Assembly: GCA_038049695.1 (NCBI GenBank)
Contig: CP142451.1
Span: forward strand, 69,146,001-69,210,000
Reading direction: 5' to 3'
Source: Cinnamomum chago
Lineage: Eukaryota; Streptophyta; Magnoliopsida; Laurales; Lauraceae
Length of the DNA: 64,000 nt
The position numbers were made by a program, and so were the translations under genes. Shown piece by piece: positions 20,450 through 30,420 of this stretch. The notes under the pieces were generated by a model. The model was not told where the DNA came from and searched no databases. It saw only the letters and a list, made by a program, of their open reading frames with translations. Position 1 is the stretch's first letter. Every line of letters starts with the position of its first letter.

Positions 20450-23361
20450 TGATGAGTCCTAAAAGGCGCATATTTTCATACACATTTTGGACCATTTTAA
20501 GGGCTTATTGATATTAAAGAGCTTTATTTAGTGACAAATCATGTTTTTATGCATTTAGGGTCCATTGTAGTGCATTCATGCATAATTTGCTCAAAAATCA
20601 CACTTTTTGCATAAATTCATGAAACTTGCCGTTTTTGGAGATTTATTTTTGGAAAGTCAATTATTTTCGGTGCATCAAGTAAGGTCCCATGCATTGTCCA
20701 TTTAAATTTCTTATATAAAATTATTCTTGAATCCATTTGTTTTAATTTGTGTAGGAGAAATCCAGAAAGGGACCTACATTGGTGAAATTTGTGAGAGATC
20801 AAGGGTAGCACATCTTTCATGACGGACCCACATATCTCGGTATTTTTGGAGAGTTTGAAAAGTCAACAATGGAAAGCTAGATTTGTGATTTCAAATTCAA
20901 GAAAAGAAAGTGTGCTAAAAGAGATTGACTAGTCAATCAAAGAATCTTGGAAGCAAACCAAAGATGGAAGAAGAGTCAAGAAACAAGGAAAGAAAGATCC
21001 CAAGATCTCCTTGGACGTCCACATGGGTCCCACACACACCCCATAGCACAACTACCATTCCATACGTGCACAATTATTTTTGGATTCTTCAGAGACAGCT
21101 AGATTAAAATGGTCATAACTCTTAATCCAGCCGTCGGATTGGTGCAATCCATACACCGTTGGAAAGCTCTTTTCAAGTAGATATTTTTAGAATCTAAGAT
21201 TGTATCAAGCGGAGCTAAAACAAGGAAGATATGGCCTCTGGAAGTTGGTGCTATAATTTCTACTCGGGATTGCAATTTTGCACATGAAAGCACCAAAAAT
21301 CTCTCACTCACCTTACTATTTCTTTGAAAACTTGTTGGCCAAGGAAGGGACTTGCCATACAAAAAAGATTACATGCTACAAACTTGGAGCAAAGAAGGAA
21401 AGAAAGAGAACAAAAATTTATAAATTGAAGGCATAAGCCTCCCTCTCCTCTCATGGGAAGATAGATCAACTCTCTCTAGAATTACTACTACACTCCATCT
21501 TCTTCCTCTCTCCTTCTCTCCATTTTGAGTCCTCAAGGAGATTTGGTCGGAAATCACTCTACATACACCCTTGGGTTTTTCATCTAGAAGAGGCTTCTCA
21601 TCCTAGTATGTAATTGTCATTGTTTATTTTTTATATCTTATGTAAGACTTTGCATATTAGTAAAATTGTTTCTTACTCTTTCAATTTTTCTTTCTTGTCC
21701 TTGGGTGATTGGTGCTTGTTTTATGTTTCTTTTCTTGTTGGTGTTTGGACTGACGACCCAAAGGCCCTAAGAGCATGATTCAAATTATGACCCCGCTTAG
21801 AAAAGAATTTTGAAAGAGGAGAATAAACTTCCACACATTTAAATTTATGTTCTTCCACACATTTAAGTTTCTGTTAAAACCACACATTTACTTTTCTTTT
21901 TTTCACCACACATTTAAATTCTTGAAATTTTGTTTATTATCTTTATTTTTATGATCAATTCAATTTTATGTTTATTTTATGCATAGTTTATGGTTGGAAC
22001 TAATTAGCATTGCATGCACATTCATATTGGTGGAGTTTAGACATGTTTAAGTTGTTGGAATTGGAGTTTGAAATAGAACAAGCAAGAAAAATCAGAGATT
22101 TGAGTCAATAATCTTGGCCAAATAATTTTTGGAAATTCGGATCCCAATATAAAGTACATCATTCATCACATTGTTGCAGGAATTTCTGGACAGATTTTGT
22201 GTAAAAAGTTTGCGATTAGAAACCCGATCAAAACACATTATTTTTCGATGAAACTTGGAGAAATTAAATTTTGATCAGTATATTTTCAAACCCCAGAATT
22301 TCAAGAAAAAATGGTTTTGGAAAGATGGTGAACCAGTGGCTCAAACATGGCTGGTCGGACCCACCTGTGTGCAGAATTTCTGCACAGTTTTTTTTTTAGG
22401 TCATGTTCATACACTCATATTTCATTCATTTTAAATCGTTTTTAACTTTCATTTTTTTTATTTGATTCATGCATCATTGTAGTTCAAAATCCAGCCATTA
22501 AACTCAGTTTTAGGTTGCATTAGATTAGAAAAAATCATGCATAAAAACAGCCCTGCATACTAGTTTTTTTTCAGACTTAGAATTTTTCAGCATCTCATGG
22601 CATAGATTGTATTACTAACTTTCTAATTTTAGGATTAATTTCTAATTTTGTGTTTTAGATTATTTAGATAATTTCCAGAAATAAAGAAATCTTTCTAATT
22701 TTTGTTAATTGAAGATTTTAACTTATGAAGTTTCTTAAGATTTGGAAATTCTAACATAAGGTAAGATTAACTTAATGCTTTCTAAATTTGTTATGACTTG
22801 AGAATCTTTATTTATTTGGAAAGTCCTTAACTTTAGGGAGTTGATTAATTCAGTTCACTAACTTAGGAAATATATCAACCCACATTGACTAACCTAGTTT
22901 CTAATTTAGGAAACTAATTGAGTAAGGTTTTCATGCTAATTTTAGAAAGTAGGTTGTTTTCTTTTTGAGTGATTTGATTTGTTACTAATCTTTGATTGAT
23001 TTGGTTTCTAACTTAGGTTCATTTTTTTTTTCTAATTTAGCTTCTTAATTTTTTTGATAAGTTTTACTTTTGGATTGTTTCTAATTTGATGTTCTAATTT
23101 GTGTGTTCTTTCGTAGCAACTTGTGATTCATTTTAGATTAAGTTTTTAGATTTAATAAAAAAATTTATTCTTGGAAATGTATTTAATTTTAATTTAAAGT
23201 AGGAATGATGAATGTACTTTTCTAGATTTTAGGCTAAAATTAGATTTTATTTAGGGCAGGTGACAAAGTTGGAAAGCCTTTTTTCTAAAGCTCCCTGTGG
23301 ATCGACCTGGTCTTACTAGTTTATTACTACATCGCGGCTCTACACTTGGAGCTCACGATCA
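20450..23361 (+). mobile_element. Solo LTR or LTR-only element, 2.9 kb
   Basis: The unit starts TGATGAGTCC and ends CACGATCA, and it is flanked by TTGGG on both sides (20445-20449 and 23362-23366). TG..CA ends plus a 5-bp duplication mark an LTR retrotransposon product. No gag or pol is visible in 2912 bp, and no internal LTR pair was found, so a solo LTR is likeliest; a short non-autonomous element is possible. It contains recurring CCACACATTTAAA phrases at 21830-21920 and T-rich spacer. The plus orientation is tentative. The family is unassigned. Confidence 0.75.
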
Positions 23362-23366
23362 TTGGG

Positions 23367-24385
23367 CTAGCGTGGGGACCAATAGGGATTCCTTAAAAAG
23401 CTGGCTCCAACTGGGACACGCGACCCCACATCTCATGTGCAATCCGGGCCCACAGTTAATTGCAAATAACACCACTATATAAATGTAATTTCACTCCAGT
23501 CTTAGGAATAAATTACAATGAAGACCCTAAACTTCCCAATTACCACAAGTATGCCCCTCTATCAATATTCATGGATCAATTGGAATAAATCTGTCTCATT
23601 CAATCCTAATCCACATCTTATTATCCTTGAGCCCCAATTAATCACAGTGATCATCAGTACCATCCAATTAACTCTTAATCAAGATGGGTGTGCACTTACT
23701 AATGATAAATCCATTAATTGGCATAAGGGGATAATGTAGATAAATTTCATCTCGATCATTGTATGTTCTCACAGTCCTACTACCACGTACCCAAGACACC
23801 GAGGTGTTGGCCTACAGTTGGCCTCACTCATTAATGACTCAAAGCAAATGAATAGATAGAAACTTGAGTTCATCAATGTCTCAGGATTGAGAGCCTATTG
23901 CTAGGGAATTATGAGAGCAATCCTTAAATCGAGACAGTATTTCATAAGGTGCTTCTCATTGTCCTTCAATACATCCAATGTAAGGTGCTTCTCATGGTCC
24001 TTCAATACATCCAATGTACCAGCACTATGATCCAGAATCTTACATTCTGATGATCGAGACAAATCACATTATCTCATAGTGATCAAAATGCTGCAACCTT
24101 ATCAGATGAGATGCCTAGTCTCATCACTGGTTGTGAATATATTTTAAGTATAAGATTTGTGACACATGTCTCCCGTATGTGGATCTCATCCATATACATA
24201 TATCACATCTAATATACTAATGGGACCGGTTCATCTCAAGAACCATTATGTCATATGTATTGGTCATGTGCATTAAGTAATAAATACCATTCATCTCATG
24301 AAAGGAAAGCATGATTTTTTTTATAAATAAAGAAATTAATCAATTTATTACATCAACTGATGGATTGAGACCACACAATCTAACA
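23367..24385 (-). repeat. Copia C1 5' LTR, 5' segment
   Basis: Read on the minus strand it starts TGTTAGATTG at 24385, directly against the hAT transposase coding sequence, and runs to the LTR-like unit at 23361. An imperfect internal duplication (GTGCTTCTCAT.GTCCTTCAATACATCC) lies at about 23949-24015. No coding frame is present. Its style resembles copia LTR and leader sequence; joining it with 19781-20449 and 6011-6021 gives an LTR of about 1.7 kb. Confidence 0.6.
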
Positions 24386-26482
24386 AAATCAACGCCAATT
24401 TTGGAAGCAAATAAACCAATGGGTATACGATATCCTTTTTTGTCTCCACTAATTTTCTAGCAATGTCACCAATTCCTTTAAGTTCTAAAAAATCGTCGCT
24501 AGAGCGCATATCAACAATATAGTTTTGAAGTTGATAGTCAAGTGCCACGAGGTCTATTGCAGAAAAATCAGAGGGATAAAACTGAGCAAGACGGACCAAC
24601 CTTTCTTTGTCAAAAGCAGAAAATGAATTCGTGGGATTCAAGCAAGCCACACAAAGAAGTAACTCGGTATTAACCTCTGTGAAACAGATGTTGAGCTCTT
24701 GAAGTTGCATATCGATGACTGTGTAGAATAGTTCAACACGGTAGTGGTGTAAATTTGTAATTTGAGGGGTTTTGCGTCGTGGCCTCCCAGGAACTACAAA
24801 TATATCATCCATGTTCGGGGATAGAAACACCGTGTTTGTTGCAAAATGAAGACACTTTGGTCAATAAAGATTCCCATTCATCATCTCTCATTTTTTGCAA
24901 CTGTAGCTTAGACATTTTAACTAATTTCATGGCATTCACAATATTTTGATCTTTCCTCTGCAATGCTAATGACAACTCATTTGTGATCCCCAAGATGTTT
25001 TTTATCAAGTGTAAGCCAAAGATAAAACCAAAAGATTGCACCGACCCCATAAGAAAATGAGCTTCAACTCTTTGCTCGGAGAGTGTGCCATCCTCTTGAA
25101 CAAACTCAAGTACATCAATTATAGAAGAATGCATCACAATCACGTTCAAAATAGTTCCATAATGTGATCCCCACCGTGTATCACTAGCCCGTTTAAGTCT
25201 AGTTTCTTGATTCAAACCTCGTCCACTTGAAAGTTCACCGGCATTTAATCCTTCACTAACTTTAGCAACTTGTTCATCTCGAAGAATATCCCTTCGTTTA
25301 CACGAGCCTCCAATAACATTCACCAAACTAGTAATCAAGGACATAAGTGCAGCAATATCAATGTGATTTTTAGCAACAGCCACAAGAGTCAATTGAAGTT
25401 GATGAGCAAAGCAATGAATATAAAAAGCAGATTCATTCTCTCTCATTATCAAAGTTTTTAGACCATTGAATTCACCTTGCATATTACTGGCTCCATCATA
25501 CCCTTGCCCACGTAATCTTGATAAACTTAATCCATGCCTATAGAATAATAAATCAATTGCCCCCTTGAGTGAGAGAGCAGTGGTACCTACCACGTGTACA
25601 ATACCAAGAAAACGCTCTGCAACAATCCCCCCTTTGTCCACATAACGCACAACAACGGCCATTTGTTCTTTGACCGACACATCACGAGATTCACAAGCAG
25701 CAACATTAACAATGTCTTTCTAAATATCATGGTGGGTTAGCTTGTTATTCTTCGGAGTATTTCGCAACACAACTTCATTAATTGATTCATTGTGACTAGC
25801 TAAAAATTGTAGTAGCTCAAGGAAATTTCCTTTACTACTTGAATCTTCAGAATCAACATGGCCACGAAAAGCTAATCCTTGGCGCAATAGGAATCTTATG
25901 CAATTAATCGACGCATTTAAGCGAGTCCGATATTCAATCTTAGCTTGTTTGGATTGCTTACAAAAAAAACTTTGAATATGTTGCTTTTGCTTCATTAGAT
26001 CTTGACACTTGTTCCAAGCTTGGTTATGCGCACTATTAGGGGCTCCAACATGAACAACTAGCCTGGAATAATCCGCCCGTCACAAAACTATCACCTCCTG
26101 CTTGCTTACCTGTATCAGGCTTAAATAGATAGCAACACAAACAAAACACTGCATCTTTTTCAATACTATACTCTAACCAACTCCCATACTTCTTGAACCA
26201 AGCATGATTAAATCGACACAACATTCCACCAATTTCTCTCTGACGGAATTTGTGGCTAACAGGTTGACAAGGACCCTTTTGTATGTATGCTCTTCTAATC
26301 TCATCTTGATCATTAGGATGATAAGATGAGATTTTTGGTCGTAGCCCAGGATCCGTAGGAAGATTGGTCAAGTCTAAACGACTTTGCTTAATAGAATCTT
26401 GTATGGGATTATCACCACAAGATTCTTGGGCTGGAGATGAGCCTTCTGCCATAGGCGGTTTCCTTTTAAAATATCTTTCCAT
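24386..26482 (-). pseudogene. hAT transposase (zinc finger MYM-type 1-like)
   Basis: The protein starts MERYFKRKPP at 26482. It shows a TTF-type zinc finger (FRQREIGGMLCRFNHAWFKKY, then VFCLCCYLF), a linker with SINCIRFLLRQGLAFRGH, and the catalytic region (LRGQGYDGASNMQGEFNGLK, FYIHCFAHQLQLTLVAVAK, RASDTRWGSHY). These match the plant proteins annotated as zinc finger MYM-type protein 1-like, which are hAT transposases. It carries a one-base frameshift near 26085, an in-frame TAG after HHDI (near 25722) where relatives have Q, and another frameshift near 24812. It ends at 24386 after LVYLLPKLALIL, just before the C-terminal hAT dimerisation motif. It is certainly inactive. Confidence 0.85.
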
Positions 26483-26807
26483 AATTGCAGAACTATAGGA
26501 GAAATAATAACATAGTCAGTTAGAATATTGCATGAATATTTAAATAAGCACAAGTATAAACTAATAGCTATTGACGGACAAACCTAAGGGCAAAAGAAAT
26601 ATTAAATTTGACATGTATTAATGTATATGCACATACATTTAGTGCATAATAGAGGGGGAAAATCAATTAATTGCAAAAATCAATTGTTAAGATCTAGTTG
26701 TAATATTATATTTAGGTTTCAGGCTAGGACAAGATAAAATAGTACTGTAGTAGTCTAGTCTCTTGACCCAACAAGACACCACTACAATCACATATTTACA
26801 TTCACTG

Positions 26808-26812
<5 letters not shown>

Positions 26813-26839
<27 letters not shown>
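26813..26839. repeat. AT dinucleotide microsatellite
   Basis: About thirteen uninterrupted AT dinucleotides lie upstream of the hAT transposase start. The surrounding 26483-27500 has no recognised gene. A purine-rich stretch with GAGAGAGAG runs at 27107-27245, which may be part of the transposase leader. Confidence 0.9.
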
Positions 26840-26843
<4 letters not shown>

Positions 26844-27501
26844 GGTTTTATAAAAGTACTTTACAAAAGTACAAACAGATAATAAAAAAAATTAAGAAAA
26901 TGTTGGAGATAACTTTTGCAAAGAGATCAGATAACATGTCCACATCGTTGAAAAAGGCAATAATAAGTTATAGCCTTATAGGTGGTTGTTGGATGACAGA
27001 TGACTTGAACTTGATGTGAATAAAGAAGCATTGCCATTAAACAAAAGAATAAAACTAGAAAAGTAGACAGCTGGAATGAATGAACATTAAAATCAAGAGG
27101 GCATGGGAGAGAGAGCCACCATCTCAACCGACATAAAAAGAGGGAAGAAAATAGATAAACCAGAGAGAGAGAAGGGACTAAGGAGACTGGTAGAGAGCGA
27201 GAGAGGATGGAGACCGGAGCAGGGAGACACGAAAGAGAGGGAGACGCACCTACGTTTTTCCGCTCGGGCTGGACTTTTTCCTCTTTCTTTTCTTTCTTTA
27301 TAGTTCAGCAATATGAATCTTCTTCCTTCTTTGTTGTTTCTTCTTTTTCTTCTTTCTAAGGGCTGAGTGGCTGAAATAAAGGCCTAGGGTTTTGGCCAGG
27401 AGTAATTAGGGTTATATTTGTGGGAATAATTTATTTTGGGGTATAACACTTATCTTCTAAAGATGGATTTTTTTTCTTCCAAAATTAACCAAGTGCTACA
27501 G

Positions 27502-27652
27502 TGGGGTCAAACTTTTAACTTGAGTGGGATCAAAAGTTTTTTTTTTTTTAATATTGTTTCATATCTCAATGGGGTCAAACTTATAAATTAAATGAGATCA
27601 AATGTTTTTTTTTATAATATTATTTCATATCTTAGTTAACCCCACTGAGAAG
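27502..27652. repeat. Subterminal direct repeats of the hAT element
   Basis: GTGGGGTCAAACTT, then a poly-T run, then AATATT.TTTCATATCT occurs twice in tandem (unit about 78 bp), with a third partial copy starting TTAACCCCACTG. Repeats near the ends are typical transposase-binding regions in hAT elements; their place next to the presumed terminus fits this. Confidence 0.6.
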
Positions 27653-27669
27653 CAAGTAGCGCCGCCCGG

Positions 27670-28174
27670 ATTGTACCGGTTCTTAACTGGAATAAAGGAT
27701 AGTTAGCATTGTGGTATTTTAAAATATTATATATAATAAAATTAAAAATCATTTCTTTTGGCCTTGGCCCGACTGTAGCCCGGCCCTGACCCTCAGGGCC
27801 AGGACCGGGTAAGGGCTTTGGTATTGTAGGCCCACCGAGGGCTTTGGCTTGACCTAGGCCCGGCCCGCGTACATGAGAGTATGGTAAGAGCTTACCTCAG
27901 CTTGACCTTGGCCGGGTTCTTTGAAGAGAAAGTCAAGATGGGGAAGTCTAAGCATGAAAATCAAGGAGGGCCACCTAGGCCGGCATAGAAGAAACCGTGC
28001 TTGGGCCGTTGACTAAGTCAACCTGCCAGCATGATCTCGGGTCTGCCCCCGTCTAGATTGTGCTGGGCTAGGGATGCCCGGGCCACGACCCCCCAACGGT
28101 TAGATTTTCTACGCCCCTTGTATGTGGGGCCCACTTAGACCTAATTTGTCTTAGGCTATATAAGATATCTTTTC
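27670..28174. other. Spacer without recognised gene
   Basis: GC-rich text with several GGCCCGGCC-type phrases (27776-27870) and no coding frame. I see nothing else in it. Confidence 0.5.
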
Positions 28175-28814
28175 GAGATAATTATCGTACGGAAGGTGTT
28201 AAAACTGACAATAGCCCCATAACAGCCGAAAAATGTATATTTACCGCAGAACTGTTCGATTTGTAGGATATCGCAGCTATGGATGTAGGATATCCCATAA
28301 TCGGAAGCAGGAAGACTTTAACAATACGTTTTTTTCTTTTCTTTTCTTTTTCTTTTTTTCCTTGACTGTGAGATCACCAAACCACCATCCAAACCGTTGG
28401 ATAGCTGTATGGGTGTAAGAACTAATACTGCACTGAATTTGAACCATTGATCTATTACAGTTATCGAGAAATTTAGCAAAGAAAACGTGGCTTATAATTT
28501 GTTCTTATAATTTACAAAACAACGTGACTTTTTTTCTAAATTTCTCGTTAACCGTGATAGATCAACGGTTCAAATTTGGTCCAGTATTAGTTCTTACACT
28601 CATACAACTATCCAACGGTTTGGAGGTCCCACAATCAAGAAAAAAAAAACGGGTTGTCCAAGTCTTTCTGTTTCTGATTGTGGGATATCCTACATCTATA
28701 GGATATCGCAACTTGTTATATCCTACAGATCGAACAGTTTTGCGGTAAATATGCATTTTCGGGCTGTTCTGGGGTCATTGTCAGCTTTAACACCTTCCGT
28801 ACAGTAATTGTCCC
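28175..28814. mobile_element. Foldback MITE with about 310-bp inverted arms
   Basis: The left arm reads inward TACGGAAGGTGTTAAAACTG, and the right arm, reverse complemented, reads TACGGAAGGTGTTAAAGCTG. Complementarity continues through TTTACCGCA, the GGATATC repeats and CCAACGGTTTGG to a short centre near 28500. The ends GAGATAATTA and GGGACAATTA suggest a Mutator-like MITE. The flanks TATCTTTTC (28166-28174) and TATCATTTT (28815-28823) match at seven of nine bases, as for an aged 9-bp duplication. There is no coding region. The RNA would fold into a long hairpin. Confidence 0.75.
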
Positions 28815-30307
28815 TATCATTTTTTTTATTTTTTTATTTTTACATCTGCCATTCTGTAAAGGTGCAAGAGTAAAGAGATTAATGACATCTGCCCGTGCAC
28901 CTACGTATTTGCAACCACTTGTTACTGTTTAATCAAATCCCCAGTCTACCCATGTTAAACCTTGACTTCCCTTGGTATGAAAATCTTGGCAAGCCGTGCC
29001 ATATAATTTAAGGTCATGCCGTGCCCAAGCACAGGGGCTCAGCCCAGCAGAGCCTAGGGCACAGACTTATTGAGCCCACAAGAGGAGGTCTCATTCATTA
29101 TATAGATGTCTCTTATTGACAGAACCACAACTCGGGATGATTGCATGTAAGTGGGGTGCAATTATGAATGCATGTCGTGGCAAACATGTAACTAAGTGGG
29201 CGCCAACAGAAATGTAGAGAAATTGTCAGAAGTTGAAAGCAGGTATGCTAAGATCTTCTCTTTTATATCTAAGATCTTCTCTTTTATATTAAAAGGGTTA
29301 TAGATTATAAGCACAATGTGACCAGGCCTGAGAGCCAAGCCCATTGGGCTCATGTATGTTTTGCATCTCCACTGAAAGATATCTACTCATCGGATGGGCT
29401 TGGACTCGATCTTCTAGTTTTTACTGGATACAGTCTTTCATAGGTACCAAGGTCCACGGCTAACACACGCACAAATTTAGGCATCATGACGAGACTCTAG
29501 CCTATTTGTCCCAAGCCCGTTGATAGCCCTAATTCAATCATTAACTTCTTTGTTTCAAGTAATTTAATACCTAGCTAGCATTGCATTTCTATAAGTGGTT
29601 AAAAATGAAAAACCAAAGGTAAATAATGAAAAATCACCTTGGAAATTGAATCAAGGATGATGGGAAAATGAATACCGACCATCACTCGGTAATTCAATAA
29701 TTAGAAAAATCACAATCTCATTCACATCCCTTCTATGTATCTTTCATCCGTCACCTCATTAATATTCTTTTGGTGGAGCTCATTTTACCATAAACTCCTT
29801 TGTACTTTTATGCGATCTAACAAGTCCTAAACAAATTGTTTGCCAAACAAATTTAGACCTTTCGTGCAATTGGACCTGCCAAACAAGCCAGTTTCGCGAC
29901 AAGTTATGGTTTTGGTTGTAGGGACCCATTCCTATCGATTTAAGCCTGATGTGTAAGTATAATTTTTCTTGTCACTTTGAAATCAAACCAAGCTCAGAAT
30001 TTTTGGTTGTTGTGGGCCCAAGTGGCCCCCAAAGAACTGGACTTCATATGCTGCTGGATAAGGAAGACTCACATTTCATGGACGAGAAAGGCTCCAAGAA
30101 GATTCTAGAATTATCACAAACACAAAAGGAAGCGAAAATAGTGGGAATCAACCCCACGTTTGGAAGGTTCACAATGCTTAGACATGGACCCCATTAATTG
30201 CATCGGACCCAATTCTGGAGGTCAAAGCAAGGTGAATTTTCAATAACTGCTTATTCAAAGTGTTTCTCAAGCTTTTAGAGCAATTCAAGACTGAGGAGGG
30301 AAACTGA
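28815..30307. other. Non-coding stretch, possibly part of an older LTR
   Basis: No gene is recognised. A duplicated phrase TAAGATCTTCTCTTTTATAT occurs at about 29250 and 29271. TGTAGGGACCC at 29917 could be an LTR start; the sequence after it resembles in style the repeat that resumes at 54071 beyond the Harbinger element, but the match is too loose to call. Confidence 0.4.
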
Positions 30308-30420
30308 GGCCCCGTTTGGCATCGTGCCAATGCGCCGTTCCCATGTTTCGGTGGGATAAATCTGAGAGAACGGTGTTTGCTTGGTATTTTGGTCATTCTG
30401 GATCTTGATTCCGTTGGCAT

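Larger units (their letters stand above)
2387..24385 (-). mobile_element. Ty1/copia element C1, truncated and multiply interrupted
   Basis: This is a copia retrotransposon read right to left. Its 5' LTR begins TGTTAGATTG at 24385 and ends CCAACA at 6011. It is broken by a 2.9-kb LTR-like unit (20450-23361) and by gypsy element T1 (about 6022-19780). The primer site, leader, gag remnant and integrase follow at 6010-2387. LTR A cuts the element just before reverse transcriptase, so RT, RNase H and the 3' LTR are outside the window. C1 itself sits in the hAT transposase gene; AAATC (24386-24390) should be its target duplication. The LTR assembly across two insertions is my reconstruction; the termini TGTTAG/CCAACA and the adjacent primer site support it. 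Confidence 0.7.
24386..27668 (-). mobile_element. hAT transposon with transposase pseudogene, 3' end lost
   Basis: The 5' end is taken near 27668, where the minus strand reads CGGGCGGCGCTACTTG, close to the CAGGGGCGG-type ends of plant hAT elements of the Tip100/MYM-type group. Direct subterminal repeats (27502-27652) support this end. The transposase gene follows at 26482. The 3' part was displaced when copia C1 inserted at 24385, so it must lie left of the window. The exact 5' end and its 8-bp duplication could not be confirmed. Confidence 0.55.

Noticed and set aside
24386-26482. Functional host gene for a zinc finger MYM-type protein
   Set aside because: Stop codon, two frameshifts and a missing C-terminus show a transposase pseudogene.
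29949-30197. 82-codon open frame
   Set aside because: No domain, no homologue recognised; within repeat-like sequence.
30301-30310. A TTA/TAA duplication for the Harbinger element
   Set aside because: The flanks are TGA and TAG; mutation of a TWA duplication is possible but not shown.
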